Origin: Solibacillus isronensis
GTDB taxonomy: Bacteria > Bacillota > Bacilli > Bacillales_A > Planococcaceae
Assembly: GCF_900168685.1 (NCBI RefSeq)
Contig: NZ_FVZN01000014.1
Coordinates: 2,284,012 to 2,348,011, forward strand
DNA: 64,000 nt
Reading direction: 5' to 3'
This document shows positions 9,528 through 18,640 of this stretch, one piece after another. The stretch's first letter is position 1. Each line of letters begins with the position of its first letter. Below the pieces are notes generated by a model. That model worked only from the letters and a program-made list of their open reading frames with translations, was not told the origin of the DNA and ran no database searches. The translations under genes were made by a program, and so were the position numbers.

Positions 9528-11684
9528 ATGGCAAATAAATTGTTCGCACTTGATATCGGAACACGCTCCGTTGTCGGCATTATTTTAGAGCAGCATGAAG
9601 ATACTTATCATGTCGCCGATATTTTAGTAAAAGAACATAAAGAACGTGCAATGGTTGATGGCCAAATACATAACGTCCTGTATGTAGCGGAGCTTATACA
9701 GGAGATTAAGACTGAATTGGAAGAAACTCACGGTCCTTTGGAGAAAGTGAGTGTAGCAGCAGCCGGACGTGCATTAAAAACCGAACAGGCCAGCGTTTCC
9801 ATTTCTATTAAAAACCGACCGATCTTTACTGATGAAGATATTAACCGCCTGGAACTGCAAGCCGTACAACAGGCTCAGCAGCAATTATTGCTTCATAAAG
9901 AAGATACAAAAAATAACCATTATTATTGTGTCGGCTATTCCGTTTTATATTTCCGTTTGGATGGAGAAGAGATTGGGAGTCTCCTTGATCAGCAAGGTGA
10001 TGAAGCATCCGTTGAAGTAATTGCCACTTTCCTGCCGCGTGTTGTCGTGGAATCATTGCTTGCGGCATTAAAACGTGCCAATTTGGAAATGGAAGCCCTT
10101 ACGTTAGAACCGATTGCTGCGATCAATGTACTTATTCCTCCTTCAATGCGCCGCTTGAATGTGGCACTTGTTGATATTGGTGCCGGTACTTCAGATATTG
10201 CCATTACAGACAAAAGTACGGTTGTAGCATACGGTATGGTGCCAACTGCTGGTGATGAAATTACTGAAAGTTTAAGTGACTATTATTTACTGGACTTTCC
10301 GGTCGCTGAAATGGCAAAGCGCCAATTACATACGAGCGAGGAAATTCTCATTCAGGATATTTTAGGATTTGACGAATATTTTCCACGTGAAGAAGTCATC
10401 CAAGCAATCTATCCTGCAATTGAAAATTTGGCAAAGTCGATTGGCGAGGAAATACTACGGTTAAACAATAACACCCCTCCAAAAGCGGTCATGTTAGTTG
10501 GCGGCGGGAGTTTAACACCTCACTTGCCGGAAGAAATCGGCAAAACTTTAAATTTGCCGTCTAACCGAGTAGCGGTACGTGATGTGAATGCCATTCAGAA
10601 TTTAACACGCGCACAACATATTGCCGCAACACCTGAGCTTGTGACACCGATTGGAATAGCCATCGCCGCACAAAAATCACCGATTCATTACATGTCAATT
10701 CAAGTTAACGAGCAAATTGTACGACTATTTGAGTTGAAGGAAATGACAGTCGGTGATGCATTTTTGGCTGCAAACGTCAGAGCAAAACAATTATACGGCA
10801 AACCCGGACACGGTTTGTCGATTACAGTGAACGGGCAAAATGTTTTTGTCCCAGGTGAACATGGACAGCCGGCACAAATCATATTGAATGGTGAAAATGC
10901 CTCGATTAAATCCCTTATTAAAAATGGAGATCAAATAGAGCTGATACCGGGAAAAGATGGGACAGCCGCATCTGTTACTGTAGGGGACATTATTGATCAT
11001 GCTTCCGTAAAGACTGTGACAATTCAAGAAAAGCAATACAATGTTGAACCGAAAGTATTTGTAAACGGTAAAATTGTTAAACTGGATACTCCTTTACAGG
11101 ACCGGGACGTAATTGTCGTCGAAACAATCGAAACAGTGGAAGATGTCTTAAAATCATTAAACCAATTAATGCATATACAGCAGTTCCAATCATATTTTGT
11201 CCATATTGAGGGAAAACCTGTATCGTTCCCTAATTTTTCATCACAGCTTTCCATTAACGGAAAGCCGGGAAAATTACATTACCCTATACAAAATGGAGAT
11301 AGCATTACATTTGAACAGCGTCAATTACCGACAGCTGAACAAATCGCGGCACATTTAAATTTCCTGTTGGAAGAAAAAGCGATTGTAACGTTTCAGCATG
11401 AACAAGTCGAGCTTGTAAAGATTGCCCGCGAGTTTTCAGTAAACGGTCAAGTTGTACAACGTGAAGCAATAGTTCCGAATGGAGCGGCAATTAATATTAT
11501 CGAAAAAGATACAAGCAAATGGATTTATCAGGATGTCTTTCGATTTTCCAACTGGCAGCTTCCTGCATCATTTAAAGGGTCATTTACGATTTTACGTAAT
11601 GGTGCGCCTTCTTCATTTGATGCTGAAATATTCGGTGGCGACCAACTTGAAATTCAGCTTACCGACCAACCGGTTTTAGAATAA
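9528..11684 (+). CDS. FtsA/PilM-like ATPase with a C-terminal run of beta-rich repeats
   Basis: 718 aa. Residues 1-385 are an actin-like ATPase of the FtsA type: phosphate-1 motif FALDIGTRSVVG (6-17), phosphate-2 motif VALVDIGAGTSDIA (212-225) and adenosine motif VMLVGGGSLTPHLPE (321-335). Residues about 388-718 hold five or so units of the pattern xVNGxxV...(I)xNGDxIxhh, for example SITVNGQNVFV/IKNGDQIELI, FVNGKIVKL, LSINGKPGKL/IQNGDSITF and FSVNGQVVQ/VPNGAAINI. These look like small ubiquitin/beta-grasp-like domains. It lacks the C-terminal amphipathic membrane helix of FtsA and no ftsZ is near. The ATG behind GAAAGGAAG was chosen. Function unknown; it may be a scaffold at the envelope. Confidence 0.7.
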   Translation: MANKLFALDIGTRSVVGIILEQHEDTYHVADILVKEHKERAMVDGQIHNVLYVAELIQEIKTELEETHGPLEKVSVAAAGRALKTEQASVSISIKNRPIFTDEDINRLELQAVQQAQQQLLLHKEDTKNNHYYCVGYSVLYFRLDGEEIGSLLDQQGDEASVEVIATFLPRVVVESLLAALKRANLEMEALTLEPIAAINVLIPPSMRRLNVALVDIGAGTSDIAITDKSTVVAYGMVPTAGDEITESLSDYYLLDFPVAEMAKRQLHTSEEILIQDILGFDEYFPREEVIQAIYPAIENLAKSIGEEILRLNNNTPPKAVMLVGGGSLTPHLPEEIGKTLNLPSNRVAVRDVNAIQNLTRAQHIAATPELVTPIGIAIAAQKSPIHYMSIQVNEQIVRLFELKEMTVGDAFLAANVRAKQLYGKPGHGLSITVNGQNVFVPGEHGQPAQIILNGENASIKSLIKNGDQIELIPGKDGTAASVTVGDIIDHASVKTVTIQEKQYNVEPKVFVNGKIVKLDTPLQDRDVIVVETIETVEDVLKSLNQLMHIQQFQSYFVHIEGKPVSFPNFSSQLSINGKPGKLHYPIQNGDSITFEQRQLPTAEQIAAHLNFLLEEKAIVTFQHEQVELVKIAREFSVNGQVVQREAIVPNGAAINIIEKDTSKWIYQDVFRFSNWQLPASFKGSFTILRNGAPSSFDAEIFGGDQLEIQLTDQPVLE

Positions 11685-11724
11685 TAAAAAACGGCTCCCA
11701 ATTAATTTTTGGGAGCCGTTTTTA
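11685..11724. terminator. Bidirectional terminator between the FtsA-like gene and ytxH
   Basis: The stem AAAACGGCTCCCA/TGGGAGCCGTTTT is flanked by A and T runs, between two convergent genes. Confidence 0.88.
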
Positions 11725-12207
11725 TTATTGTACATCTGTATGGCGTGTTGAGTTTGGTGCGATATCCGGGTCTGTATTTACGCTATCCGGATCCGGATCT
11801 TCAGCAGCTAATACTTCTTCATCTACCATTTTATCTAATGGCAATGGTTCCTCACCTTCTGATGAAGCGGTTCCATCATCCATAACTGGTGGTTGTTTCG
11901 CTGTTTTCGCTTTTACTTTTTCAACAATTGAAGAAGATTGCTCTTTTAATTGAGTTGAAAGCTGTGCTGTCTTCTCCTTTGCCGTGCCAGAAAGCTCAAT
12001 GCTCTTATCCTTTAATGTGACAGCTTGTACCGCAACATCATTACGCATTTCACTGCCTGTCTTCGGTGTAAGTAATAAAGCTGTCGCTACACCAACAATA
12101 CCGCCTACCAATGCGCCGATAACAAAATCCTTAACGTGAATTTTTTCATCATCATAAATCGAATCATTTAATCGGTTATAATCATAGTTTACGCGTTTTT
12201 CTTCCAT
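11725..12207 (-). CDS. ytxH: YtxH-like stress protein
   Basis: 160 aa. A single membrane helix with the YtxH signature (DFVIGALVGGIVGVATALLLTPKTGSEMR, residues about 27-55) is followed by a charged, probably helical and disordered tail rich in K, E and D. In B. subtilis ytxGHJ belong to the SigB general stress regulon, but I see no SigB promoter here. The start follows AGGGGGAG. It is downstream of ytxG with a 39-base gap, so probably co-transcribed. No ytxJ is present. Confidence 0.85.
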   Translation of the reverse strand: MEEKRVNYDYNRLNDSIYDDEKIHVKDFVIGALVGGIVGVATALLLTPKTGSEMRNDVAVQAVTLKDKSIELSGTAKEKTAQLSTQLKEQSSSIVEKVKAKTAKQPPVMDDGTASSEGEEPLPLDKMVDEEVLAAEDPDPDSVNTDPDIAPNSTRHTDVQ

Positions 12208-12246
12208 TTTAAAAACTCCCCCTTGTTATTGAATGTCATTTCCCTT

Positions 12247-12756
12247 TTACTTGCGTTTTAAGAAACCAAACTTTGACTTCTGGCCTAAATTTGGTGGTGT
12301 TTCATTTGTTTTAGTACTCGTATAAATAATATCTTCTTCATTAATCGGCTTGCGCTGACGCCATTGATCTGCAATCCCCATCGCTACATTACTCCATTGA
12401 ACGACTTGCGCAATCTTGTCTTCATTTTTATGCACTTCTGTTGAAATCGATGTTGTAATACGTTGAACTGATGAATTCAAATTATTTACAGAATCCCCAA
12501 CACCTTTTACAGCATGCATTACTGAATTTAACTTCTCCGATTTATCTGAAATATCATCTGCCAATGCATTTGTTTTTGTAAGCAGGCTTGTCGTCTCACG
12601 TGTAATGCCTTCCATTTGTCCTTCAATACCAGCAACCGTTCCCGCAATTGAATTTAATGTATTCTTAACAGAAAACAAAGTCATACCAATACTTATACAT
12701 AAGACTAAAAATCCGATTGCAGCCACTAATGCCGCAATATAAAGTAATACTTCCAT
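12247..12756 (-). CDS. ytxG: YtxG-like DUF948 membrane protein
   Basis: 169 aa. An N-terminal transmembrane helix (LLYIAALVAAIGFLVLCISIGMTLF) leads into a long coiled-coil-like stretch (TLNSIAGTVAGIEGQMEGITRET...), the DUF948 pattern. The C-terminus is basic. AGGAGG lies 9 bases before the ATG; a TTG one codon upstream is an alternative. It forms an operon with ytxH. The molecular function is not known. Confidence 0.85.
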   Translation of the reverse strand: MEVLLYIAALVAAIGFLVLCISIGMTLFSVKNTLNSIAGTVAGIEGQMEGITRETTSLLTKTNALADDISDKSEKLNSVMHAVKGVGDSVNNLNSSVQRITTSISTEVHKNEDKIAQVVQWSNVAMGIADQWRQRKPINEEDIIYTSTKTNETPPNLGQKSKFGFLKRK

Positions 12757-12846
12757 CAAATAAAACCTCCTCTATCTAGTTCCATTTATTACATTCGACA
12801 AAAATTGCGACAATCCTTTTACTAGAAAAGCATTTTTTCAGCAAAA

Positions 12847-13080
12847 CCCTTACGAAATAGAAGCTTTTCCAACGTGAATATTGAAAATTTGTTATTTATT
12901 TATTCACTAAAGGTGAATGGCCATTTTGTCCATGCTTTCATATTCCCCAATCTCTTGATGAATAAAACCCTTTATGAATAGAAGTTCTATATTTATCCCG
13001 CATTAACTGAAAGCCCGATTGGTTTGAGTCAACACGATGTTGGTAATTTTAGGGTTTGTTAATCTTCTATTCAGTAAGGG
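12847..13080. repeat. Cluster of inverted and direct 17-bp repeats (possible MITE or remnant)
   Basis: Three copies of a motif close to CCCTTACTGAATAGAAG occur: 12847-12863 (plus), 12968-12984 (plus) and 13064-13080 (minus). The last two form a 113-bp unit with inverted ends. Its interior contains TCAACACGATGTTGGT, also present in the dispersed repeat at 26152. This fills most of the 407-base gene-free stretch between ytxG and murC. Confidence 0.55.
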
Positions 13081-13118
13081 ATGAAGAAACCTCTAATTGA
13101 TGTTTCACTTTATGTATG

Positions 13119-13161
13119 GAAAAACAGCTTATCCTTTAACTACTAGGTTAAGCTGTTTTTC
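13119..13161 (-). terminator. Terminator of murC
   Basis: The stem AAAAACAGCTTA.CC/GG.TAAGCTGTTTTT ends in a T run on the minus strand, 3 bases behind the murC stop. Confidence 0.8.
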
Positions 13162-13163
13162 AA

Positions 13164-14462
13164 TTAGTTCAAAATTGCTTCAAAGGCATCTTGATATTTA
13201 TGAACATCTCCCGCTCCCATAAACAGGAATACGGCATTTTCATGTTTTTTAAGTTGATCAACTGTTTCGATTGTTAAAACAGTACAGCCATCGATTAAGT
13301 TTGCTAAATCATGAATCGAAAGCTCTCCCTTTTTTTCGCGTGCTGAACCAAAAATATCACATAAGTAGGTTGCGTCGGCACCGCTCAAACTATCCGCAAA
13401 GTTTTGTAAAAATGCTTTAGTTCGAGTAAAGGTATGCGGCTGGAATACCGCTACAACTTCACGATCAGGATATTTTTGTCGCGCTGATTGCAAAGTTGCC
13501 GCAATTTCTGTTGGATGGTGTGCATAATCATCCACTAAAATCGCATTGCCCACTTTTGTTTCAGTAAAGCGACGTTTTACACCGCCATAAGTATTAAGGC
13601 GTTCTTGGATCAGTTTTGCTGGAACCCCTTCATAATGACACAGTGAAATTACCGCCAACGAGTTTAAAATCGTATGGTCACCGAATAGCGGGATAAAGAA
13701 TTTACTGTAAAACTCATTACGTACATAAACATCAAATTCCGTACCTTCCGATGTTTTTACAATATTACGCGCTGAAAAATCATTAGCAGGATCAAAACCA
13801 TAGTAGACAACTGGTACATTTGCTTGAATCTTCTGAAGCTGTTCATCATCTCCGCAAGCAATGATTGCTTTATTCACTTGTAAAGCCAGCTGTTGGAAAG
13901 CATCGTATACATCGTCAATGCTCGAGAAATAATCCGGATGATCAAAATCGATATTCGTCATGATTGCATAATCCGGATGATACGCTAAAAAGTGACGACG
14001 GTATTCACATGCTTCCATAACAAAATATGAAGCATCTTTTTTACCTGAACCAGTACCGTCACCGATTAAATACGATGTCGGCATATAACCGCCTACAACA
14101 TGGCTCATTAAACCAGTCGTAGACGTTTTACCATGTGCACCTGTAATGGCAATAGAAGTATAGCGGTTGCTGTATTCACCTAAAAACTTATGGTAGCGAA
14201 TGACCTCAACACCTAATTCGCGTGCACGCACTAATTCCGGATGATCATCATTAAATGCATTCCCTGCAATAACTGTTAAACCTTCTTTAATATTGTTTTC
14301 ATCAAAATTTAAAATTTCTATTCCGCGGTCACGTAATGGCTGCTCCGTAAAATAGTATGTTTCATAGTCAGAACCTTGAACTTGCTCTCCTGCATCAAAT
14401 AGAATTTGTGCCAGGGAACTCATGCCTGAACCTTTAATACCTGTAAAATGATAGCGTGTCAT
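13164..14462 (-). CDS. murC: UDP-N-acetylmuramate--L-alanine ligase
   Basis: 432 aa, identical in length to B. subtilis MurC. This cytoplasmic enzyme joins L-Ala to UDP-MurNAc, the first step of the peptidoglycan stem peptide. The N-terminal UDP-binding [12 protein letters not shown] (8-19), ATP P-loop [10 protein letters not shown] (108-117) and [10 protein letters not shown] in the C-terminal domain are all present. It sits between sftA and ytxG as in B. subtilis. Confidence 0.97.
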   Translation of the reverse strand: MTRYHFTGIKGSGMSSLAQILFDAGEQVQGSDYETYYFTEQPLRDRGIEILNFDENNIKEGLTVIAGNAFNDDHPELVRARELGVEVIRYHKFLGEYSNRYTSIAITGAHGKTSTTGLMSHVVGGYMPTSYLIGDGTGSGKKDASYFVMEACEYRRHFLAYHPDYAIMTNIDFDHPDYFSSIDDVYDAFQQLALQVNKAIIACGDDEQLQKIQANVPVVYYGFDPANDFSARNIVKTSEGTEFDVYVRNEFYSKFFIPLFGDHTILNSLAVISLCHYEGVPAKLIQERLNTYGGVKRRFTETKVGNAILVDDYAHHPTEIAATLQSARQKYPDREVVAVFQPHTFTRTKAFLQNFADSLSGADATYLCDIFGSAREKKGELSIHDLANLIDGCTVLTIETVDQLKKHENAVFLFMGAGDVHKYQDAFEAILN

Positions 14463-14608
14463 TATTTATAAAACCCTCCTAGGATACGAAGACCCCATTG
14501 AATTATCAATTTATTGTTTCAAAGTATGCCTACATTATAGCACTAAATACACGTTACGATAATTGAACGACAATTCTAATTTTTTTAATTGTTCAACTTG
14601 CTTGTGCT

Positions 14609-17600
14609 TTAGCCTCCGAATTGCTCAAACAGCTCTTCCTCTGTAATATATACATCTCTCGGTTTGCTTCCTTTTGGTTCTGAAACATAACCATGTCTCT
14701 CTAACATATCGATTAATCTAGCTGCTCGATTATAGCCAATATGATAACGGCGTTGTAAAAGTGATGTCGATGCTGAGCCTTGTTCATACACAAATCGGCA
14801 TACCTCTTCAAACAACTCATCTTGTTCCTCTATTGTTTCTGAGCGTTTTAATAATTCTTCCTGTTTAAAAATATATTGTGGCTCGCCTTGTTCACGTACA
14901 TACTCGATAATTTCTTCGATTTCATCATCCGTTACAAATGTACCTTGAATACGGGTTGGAGCCGACATTCCATTTCCTAAATATAGCATATCTCCGCGTC
15001 CCAGCAATCGTTCTGCACCCTGTGAATCCAAAATTGTGCGTGAGTCGATTTGTGAAGATACGGAAAAGGCGATACGCGTTGGAATATTGGACTTTATCAG
15101 ACCAGTGATAACATCTACGGATGGGCGCTGTGTAGCAACAATTAAGTGTATTCCTGCAGCACGGGCCTTTTGCGTAATTCGTACAATGCTGTCTTCCACA
15201 TCTTGTGGGGACATCATCATTAAATCAGCCAACTCATCGATGACAATTAATAAGTATGGAAGCTTCTGTGCATACATACCATTTGCATCACACATTTTAT
15301 TATATGCTTCTATTTTACGTGCACCGCTGTGCATAAATAACTCATAACGTCTTTCCATTTCCTCTACTGCCCATTTTAACGCTGCAGTCGCCGCTTTAAC
15401 ATCTGTAATAACAGGGCTGACTAAATGCGGAATATGGTTAAATGGCGCAAGTTCTACCATTTTTGGATCAATCAGCATAAGCTTTAATTCATTCGGATTT
15501 GCTTTATACAGCAGGCTGACTAAAATCGAGTTAATACATACCGATTTACCCGATCCTGTCGCACCGGCGATCAGACCATGCGGCATTTTCCGTAGGTCGA
15601 TTGTGACCGGCTTCCCTGTTAAATCCAAACCAAGTGCTGCCTCCAATGGTGAATCCGAATCTTTAAACGAAGCTGATTCTGTAACTTCTGAAAGACGAAC
15701 CGAACGGGAAATCCGATTTGGAATCTCAATACCGATAGATCGTTTTCCCGGAATTGGCGCATCAATTCGAATATCCTTTGCAGCTAATGCCAATTTAATA
15801 TCATCCGTTAAATTGCGGACTTTGCTTACCTTCGTCCCGTGCCCAACTGTAATTTCAAATTGTGTAACAGCCGGTCCTTGAACAATCGATTCAATTTGCG
15901 CCTGAACTTGGAAATGCGATAGTGCTTCCACTAAATTTTCGCCTTGTTCATCCATCCAGTCACGGTCTTCCACCATTTCCTCCGGCGGTACTAAGTATTC
16001 AAGAGGTGGTTTTACATAAGGTATTCTTTTAACTGGAGGTGCTTCTATTACGGTCTCAGCTTCCTCTGCTATCACTTCTTGAGTAGAATGTGCCTTTATG
16101 TTTACCGTTTCTTCAACAATTGGCTCTTCAACTTCTTTAACTGACGGAAGTTCTGTCACCTCTTGGATTTCCGGTACTTCTTGAACGTTCAACGTTTCCG
16201 GTACTTCTTCTACTACAGCTTCCGTAGTTGCGGCGACTTCTAATAACTCTTCTACTTTTTCAGGTATATCGGAATCACGTTCCAGCAAGCCAACTGATGT
16301 AGAAGTCGTTGTCCTCATCGTTTTCTCTTCATACTGATTAGTCGGCTCATGCTTCACAACTTGCTCGTTAAACGTAATGATTTCAGTATTTTCCTGTACT
16401 TGTCGTACTTCATTCTGAGATAACTGAATCTCTTGTTTAACAGTTTCTACATCATCATTCTTATCATGTTGCACTAAATCCTCTTGTTCAGTATGAATTT
16501 CAATAGACTCTTCAACCGGTTTAATAATATCTTCTTGCTTTACTTCGTCTAGTTTATTTTTTTTACTTTGCATGCTTAACTGCTGTTCAACAAATTGCTT
16601 CGTCATCAGTTTTTGCTTGTCTGACTTCAGCATCACCACATTAAAAGGAACACGGCTTCTCGTACTGATTGGCTGTACTGAATCCGTTTCTTTCTTCTTC
16701 TCTTCAATTACAACAGCTTCTTCAGATGGAGGCATTTGCTCCACATTTAATTGACCGATGTGTATCGTCGAATTTTCAATCGTTACATGCTTTACTTGTA
16801 CATCATTGATTGTTTCTGCAACGGAAGATTCTTCTTTTACAGGTTCTTCCGCTTCCTCTTCATCTTCTATTTCAATAACTGCTTCTGTCCGTTGTTCAAG
16901 TACCTCTTCTTCCATCGGCTGCTTGTCTTCTTCAACAGATTCGCTGTTTTCGCCTGAAATCAATTCTTCTTGCACAGGTTCAAATTCTGTTTCAAGTGGT
17001 TCAGTTTGTGCAACTTCTACTTCTGAATCCAGTGGTTCAGTTTGTGCAATTTCTACTGAAAATTCAGGCTCATGTATTTCTTGTTCATAATTTGTTACAG
17101 CTTGTTCTTCTTCCTCATTTGTTTGTACAACAACCGGTTCAGTCGGCCGTTCTGCCGTTTCATTATGTTGTGGTTCAATTATTGATGTATGTTCGTGCTC
17201 TTCTTTTTTAAACTTTTCATCCTGCTGCTTTTCAATTAATTTTTCAATTGATGACGGCTTTTTAAAACCATGCACAGGCGACGGAACATCTGTAGGAATA
17301 AAACGCTTCCTAATTTCGATCGGTTTTAAAATTTGTTTATTTTCAGTTCTTTCACCGCGTACTGGCTTGTTGTGGCGTATCGCTTCACGTTCTTCTTTTA
17401 AATTCGGTAAGCGGCGAACAGGATCTCTTGTATGCACGATATTAGTGTGGCCTTTCCCTTTACGGCGACGCTCCAGTAAATCTCGTATACCGGAAACTTC
17501 GACATCATATACTTCCTTGGCTGTATGCTTTTGCAAATAATTTGGTAATGTCAGTTTTTCCTTCTCATCATCATAAAAGCGCGTCGTTTGTCGCTGCTCA

Positions 17601-17815
17601 TTATCTTGCTTAGCTGTTTCCTCATAATCATCTTCTATTAGAGGAAATCGGAATGCTTTTTTCGGCGCATCAGGTTCTTCATAATAATTTTGTTGCGCTT
17701 GTGATTGTTTTGTTTGATCTATTTCATCTGACTTTGGAGATTCTTCATACTCATCATATTCTTCCTCTGAATCCATATTAAATAGTTTATTAAATTTATT
17801 TTTAATCCAACTCAT
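14609..17815 (-). CDS. sftA: SftA-type DNA translocase (soluble FtsK/SpoIIIE family)
   Basis: 1068 aa, longer than B. subtilis SftA (952 aa). Residues about 1-610 are acidic and low-complexity with no membrane helices, which fits soluble SftA rather than SpoIIIE. A 12-residue unit (AQTEPLDSEVEV / AQTEPLETEFEP) is tandemly repeated within it. The motor follows: Walker A GATGSGKS near 751 and Walker B LLIVIDELAD near 850. A C-terminal winged-helix gamma domain (about 1005-1065, STSLLQRRYHIGYNRAARLIDMLE) would read SRS-type orienting sequences. It moves DNA through the closing septum. The start MSWIKNKFNK was chosen over an upstream extension by similarity and a GAAGTGG site. Confidence 0.93.
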   Translation of the reverse strand: MSWIKNKFNKLFNMDSEEEYDEYEESPKSDEIDQTKQSQAQQNYYEEPDAPKKAFRFPLIEDDYEETAKQDNEQRQTTRFYDDEKEKLTLPNYLQKHTAKEVYDVEVSGIRDLLERRRKGKGHTNIVHTRDPVRRLPNLKEEREAIRHNKPVRGERTENKQILKPIEIRKRFIPTDVPSPVHGFKKPSSIEKLIEKQQDEKFKKEEHEHTSIIEPQHNETAERPTEPVVVQTNEEEEQAVTNYEQEIHEPEFSVEIAQTEPLDSEVEVAQTEPLETEFEPVQEELISGENSESVEEDKQPMEEEVLEQRTEAVIEIEDEEEAEEPVKEESSVAETINDVQVKHVTIENSTIHIGQLNVEQMPPSEEAVVIEEKKKETDSVQPISTRSRVPFNVVMLKSDKQKLMTKQFVEQQLSMQSKKNKLDEVKQEDIIKPVEESIEIHTEQEDLVQHDKNDDVETVKQEIQLSQNEVRQVQENTEIITFNEQVVKHEPTNQYEEKTMRTTTSTSVGLLERDSDIPEKVEELLEVAATTEAVVEEVPETLNVQEVPEIQEVTELPSVKEVEEPIVEETVNIKAHSTQEVIAEEAETVIEAPPVKRIPYVKPPLEYLVPPEEMVEDRDWMDEQGENLVEALSHFQVQAQIESIVQGPAVTQFEITVGHGTKVSKVRNLTDDIKLALAAKDIRIDAPIPGKRSIGIEIPNRISRSVRLSEVTESASFKDSDSPLEAALGLDLTGKPVTIDLRKMPHGLIAGATGSGKSVCINSILVSLLYKANPNELKLMLIDPKMVELAPFNHIPHLVSPVITDVKAATAALKWAVEEMERRYELFMHSGARKIEAYNKMCDANGMYAQKLPYLLIVIDELADLMMMSPQDVEDSIVRITQKARAAGIHLIVATQRPSVDVITGLIKSNIPTRIAFSVSSQIDSRTILDSQGAERLLGRGDMLYLGNGMSAPTRIQGTFVTDDEIEEIIEYVREQGEPQYIFKQEELLKRSETIEEQDELFEEVCRFVYEQGSASTSLLQRRYHIGYNRAARLIDMLERHGYVSEPKGSKPRDVYITEEELFEQFGG

Positions 17816-17972
17816 AAATACCACTTCTTTCCTTAAAAACATTGCCGTACAAATTCCACTATTTGCAACGGTCTTTATTCTTATTTAAATTGCTGTGTAT
17901 AAATAATATACACCTCAAAAGCATATCATATTTGCCGGGTAAATGCGCTTTGTCGCTGATATTTTTAAGGAT

Positions 17973-18017
17973 AAAAAAAAGTTAGTATGAGAGACTCAGC
18001 TCAACATACTAACTTTT
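17973..18017 (-). terminator. Terminator behind ytpR
   Basis: The stem AAAAGTTAGTATG/CATACTAACTTTT ends with a T-rich run on the minus strand. It separates ytpR from sftA, so sftA probably has its own promoter. Confidence 0.75.
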
Positions 18018-18025
18018 CGTACTTA

Positions 18026-18640
18026 TTAACGAGTTGTAACCTCGAATGGGCTTCCTACTTCTGCAGAATCATCCAGTACTAAAATACCTTTCACTTCAGG
18101 TGCGCCTGGAATTGCTAGTTCACGAGCTGAGCAAAGCATACCGAATGAATCTTCACCACGCAAGTTTCCTTCTTTGATCAATAAACCAGAAGGCATAACA
18201 GCGCCAACTTTAGCTACAACTACTTTTTGGCCAGCGTCTACATTCGGTGCTCCACATACAATCTGTAATGTTTCATCCCCGATGTTTACTTTACAAACAC
18301 TTAGTTTATCTGCATTTGGATGCTTTTCTTTTGTTTCAACATAGCCAACTACAAATTTTGGTGAGAAGTCTACATCTAGAGAAATTTCTGCCCCGTTTGC
18401 TTTTAGAGCCGTTTCTATTTTCTCTACTAGTTCCGGTGTTACTTCCACATTCCCTGCAACATCCAGCTCTACGTACTTGCTGGCATTAAAAAGGTTAAAT
18501 GCTTTTACTTCACCAGTTGTCTCTTCTTTTAAAATGGCTACATCGCCAGCGCGATCCATCGCTGTTTTTACGATTGGCTCCATTGATAATTGAACTAATA
18601 GGACATCTCCTACATGTGCTTTGTTGTATGCTACTTTCAT
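18026..18640 (-). CDS. ytpR: YtpR-family tRNA-binding (EMAP/OB-fold) protein
   Basis: 204 aa. The C-terminal half (about 95-200) is a tRNA-binding domain like that of PheT N-termini: VGYVETKEKHPNADKLSVCKVNIGDETLQIVCGAPNV and MPSGLLIKEGNLRGEDSFGMLCSARELAI. The N-terminal half is a DUF4479-type domain. Its physiological role is unknown; tRNA binding is inferred from the fold. The ATG overlaps the ytpQ stop by 4 bases, so the two are translationally coupled. Confidence 0.9.
   Translation of the reverse strand: MKVAYNKAHVGDVLLVQLSMEPIVKTAMDRAGDVAILKEETTGEVKAFNLFNASKYVELDVAGNVEVTPELVEKIETALKANGAEISLDVDFSPKFVVGYVETKEKHPNADKLSVCKVNIGDETLQIVCGAPNVDAGQKVVVAKVGAVMPSGLLIKEGNLRGEDSFGMLCSARELAIPGAPEVKGILVLDDSAEVGSPFEVTTR

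Noticed and set aside
12757..12846. SigB promoter in front of ytxG
   Set aside because: No GTTT...GGGTAT pair at proper spacing is present, although ytxGH belong to the SigB regulon in B. subtilis.
16995..17066. Short spaced repeats that could suggest a CRISPR-like array
   Set aside because: Only two units with no spacers, in frame inside sftA; no cas genes anywhere in the window.
16751..17211. Open frames on the plus strand opposite the sftA repeat region
   Set aside because: They are mirror images of the acidic low-complexity coding sequence, with Ser/Phe/Leu runs and no ribosome binding sites.
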